Below, piece by piece: positions 6,312 to 6,640 of a DNA stretch of 6,640 bases (positions are counted from its first letter, which is position 1; each line of letters opens with the position of its first letter). Location: NCBI GenBank assembly GCA_014379925.1, contig JACMKY010000437.1, positions 1-6,640 on the forward strand, given 5' to 3'. The notes beneath the pieces are model-generated. The model saw only the letters and a program-made list of their open reading frames with translations. It was not told where the DNA came from and made no database searches. The stretch is from Cytophagales bacterium (GTDB taxonomy: Bacteria; Bacteroidota; Bacteroidia; Cytophagales; ES-bin-26). Position numbers and translations under genes: made by a program.

Positions 6312-6572
6312 CTTGTTCCAATAGGGCTCAAGAAGGGACCTTATTCGATGAGTTTATGGCAAGAGCCTACCAGAAAGGAACTACCAAGACCGGATACGCC
6401 AAAATGACTCTGCTCAATCACGACAACCGGCGTCGGATTGTGCTGGACCATGGCCGAATGCATCAGCCAACATTGTGAGGACAAGCTGGAGATGCGGGAT
6501 TCCGGTAAAAAATGGGTACAAAATTATCGTACTATCGGACAAAACGCCGCTTATCCTTTGGTCATGGATTAA
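6311..6572 (+). pseudogene. Possible decayed, frameshifted gene fragment of unknown family
   Basis: Two short plus-strand frames abut and overlap. The first is open from 6293, has its first ATG at 6356, and ends at TGA 6476-6478; it includes MARAYQKGTTKTGYAKM and ends RIVLDHGRMHQPTL. The second can start at ATG 6450 and ends at TAA 6570-6572; it includes EDKLEMRDSGKKWVQNYRT. Both have protein-like composition with charged and aromatic residues and no low complexity. A single frameshift around 6450-6478 would join them, which suggests the tail of one former gene. I do not recognise the family, there is no promoter or ribosome site, and the frames are short enough to be chance. Confidence 0.22.
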
Positions 6573-6640
6573 ACCAAGGTTTGAACCGCTTCAATAATCG
6601 ACCCAAGTCCAGCAATCGAGTGCCTACCGCAACAACCAGC

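Noticed and set aside
6562..6640. Minus-strand frame entering from the right edge (25 codons, ending RFKPWFNP)
   Set aside because: Too short at the edge to separate from chance; another minus-strand frame is open over nearly the same bases.

Overview
The window reads as chromosomal DNA of a member of the Bacteroidota. A Cytophagales (Spirosoma/Larkinella-like) source is my best guess. The reasons are the protein families present (an HYC_CC_PP family protein, an HMBD lipoprotein and a CzcCBA-type RND set), a TAnnTTTG-type -7 promoter box, mostly absent Shine-Dalgarno sequences, and moderately GC-rich coding DNA. Taxonomy is inferred; no marker gene is present.

Layout, right to left, with every confident gene on the minus strand: (1) a small Cys/His protein of the HYC_CC_PP family (5220-5636, GTG start) behind a good Bacteroidota promoter box at 5663-5670; (2) a lipoprotein with a Cys/His heavy-metal-binding domain and two tandem His-containing repeats (4020-4973); (3) a TolC/CzcC-type outer-membrane factor (2612-3808); (4) an unusual periplasmic adaptor (876-2615), overlapping the TolC gene by 4 bp; (5) the N-terminal 267 residues of a CusA/CzcA-type RND pump, running off the left edge (1-803). 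The order outer-membrane factor, adaptor, pump is the classical czcC-czcB-czcA order.

Together genes 3-5 would form a tripartite heavy-metal efflux pump spanning the inner membrane, periplasm and outer membrane. The two upstream genes would handle metal outside the cytoplasm. Which metal (Cu/Ag or Zn/Co/Cd) cannot be decided, because the selectivity residues of the pump lie outside the window. No regulator gene is visible. A perfect 18-bp inverted repeat (3905-3944) separates the lipoprotein gene from the pump genes and may be a terminator, processing site or operator.

The right-hand kilobase (5671-6640) has no convincing intact gene. It holds four tandem 11-bp repeats (6179-6222), a run of A-tracts spaced near the helical repeat (6227-6311), and two short overlapping reading frames (to 6572) that look like a decayed, frameshifted gene.

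The most interesting signals are the duplicated signal-peptide/HDGENHG module inside the adaptor, which suggests a fusion of two secreted proteins, the tandem duplication in the lipoprotein, the long inverted repeat, and the 11-bp repeat plus A-tract region. I see no clear evidence of a wholly new system. This is a heavy-metal efflux operon with unusual accessory parts.
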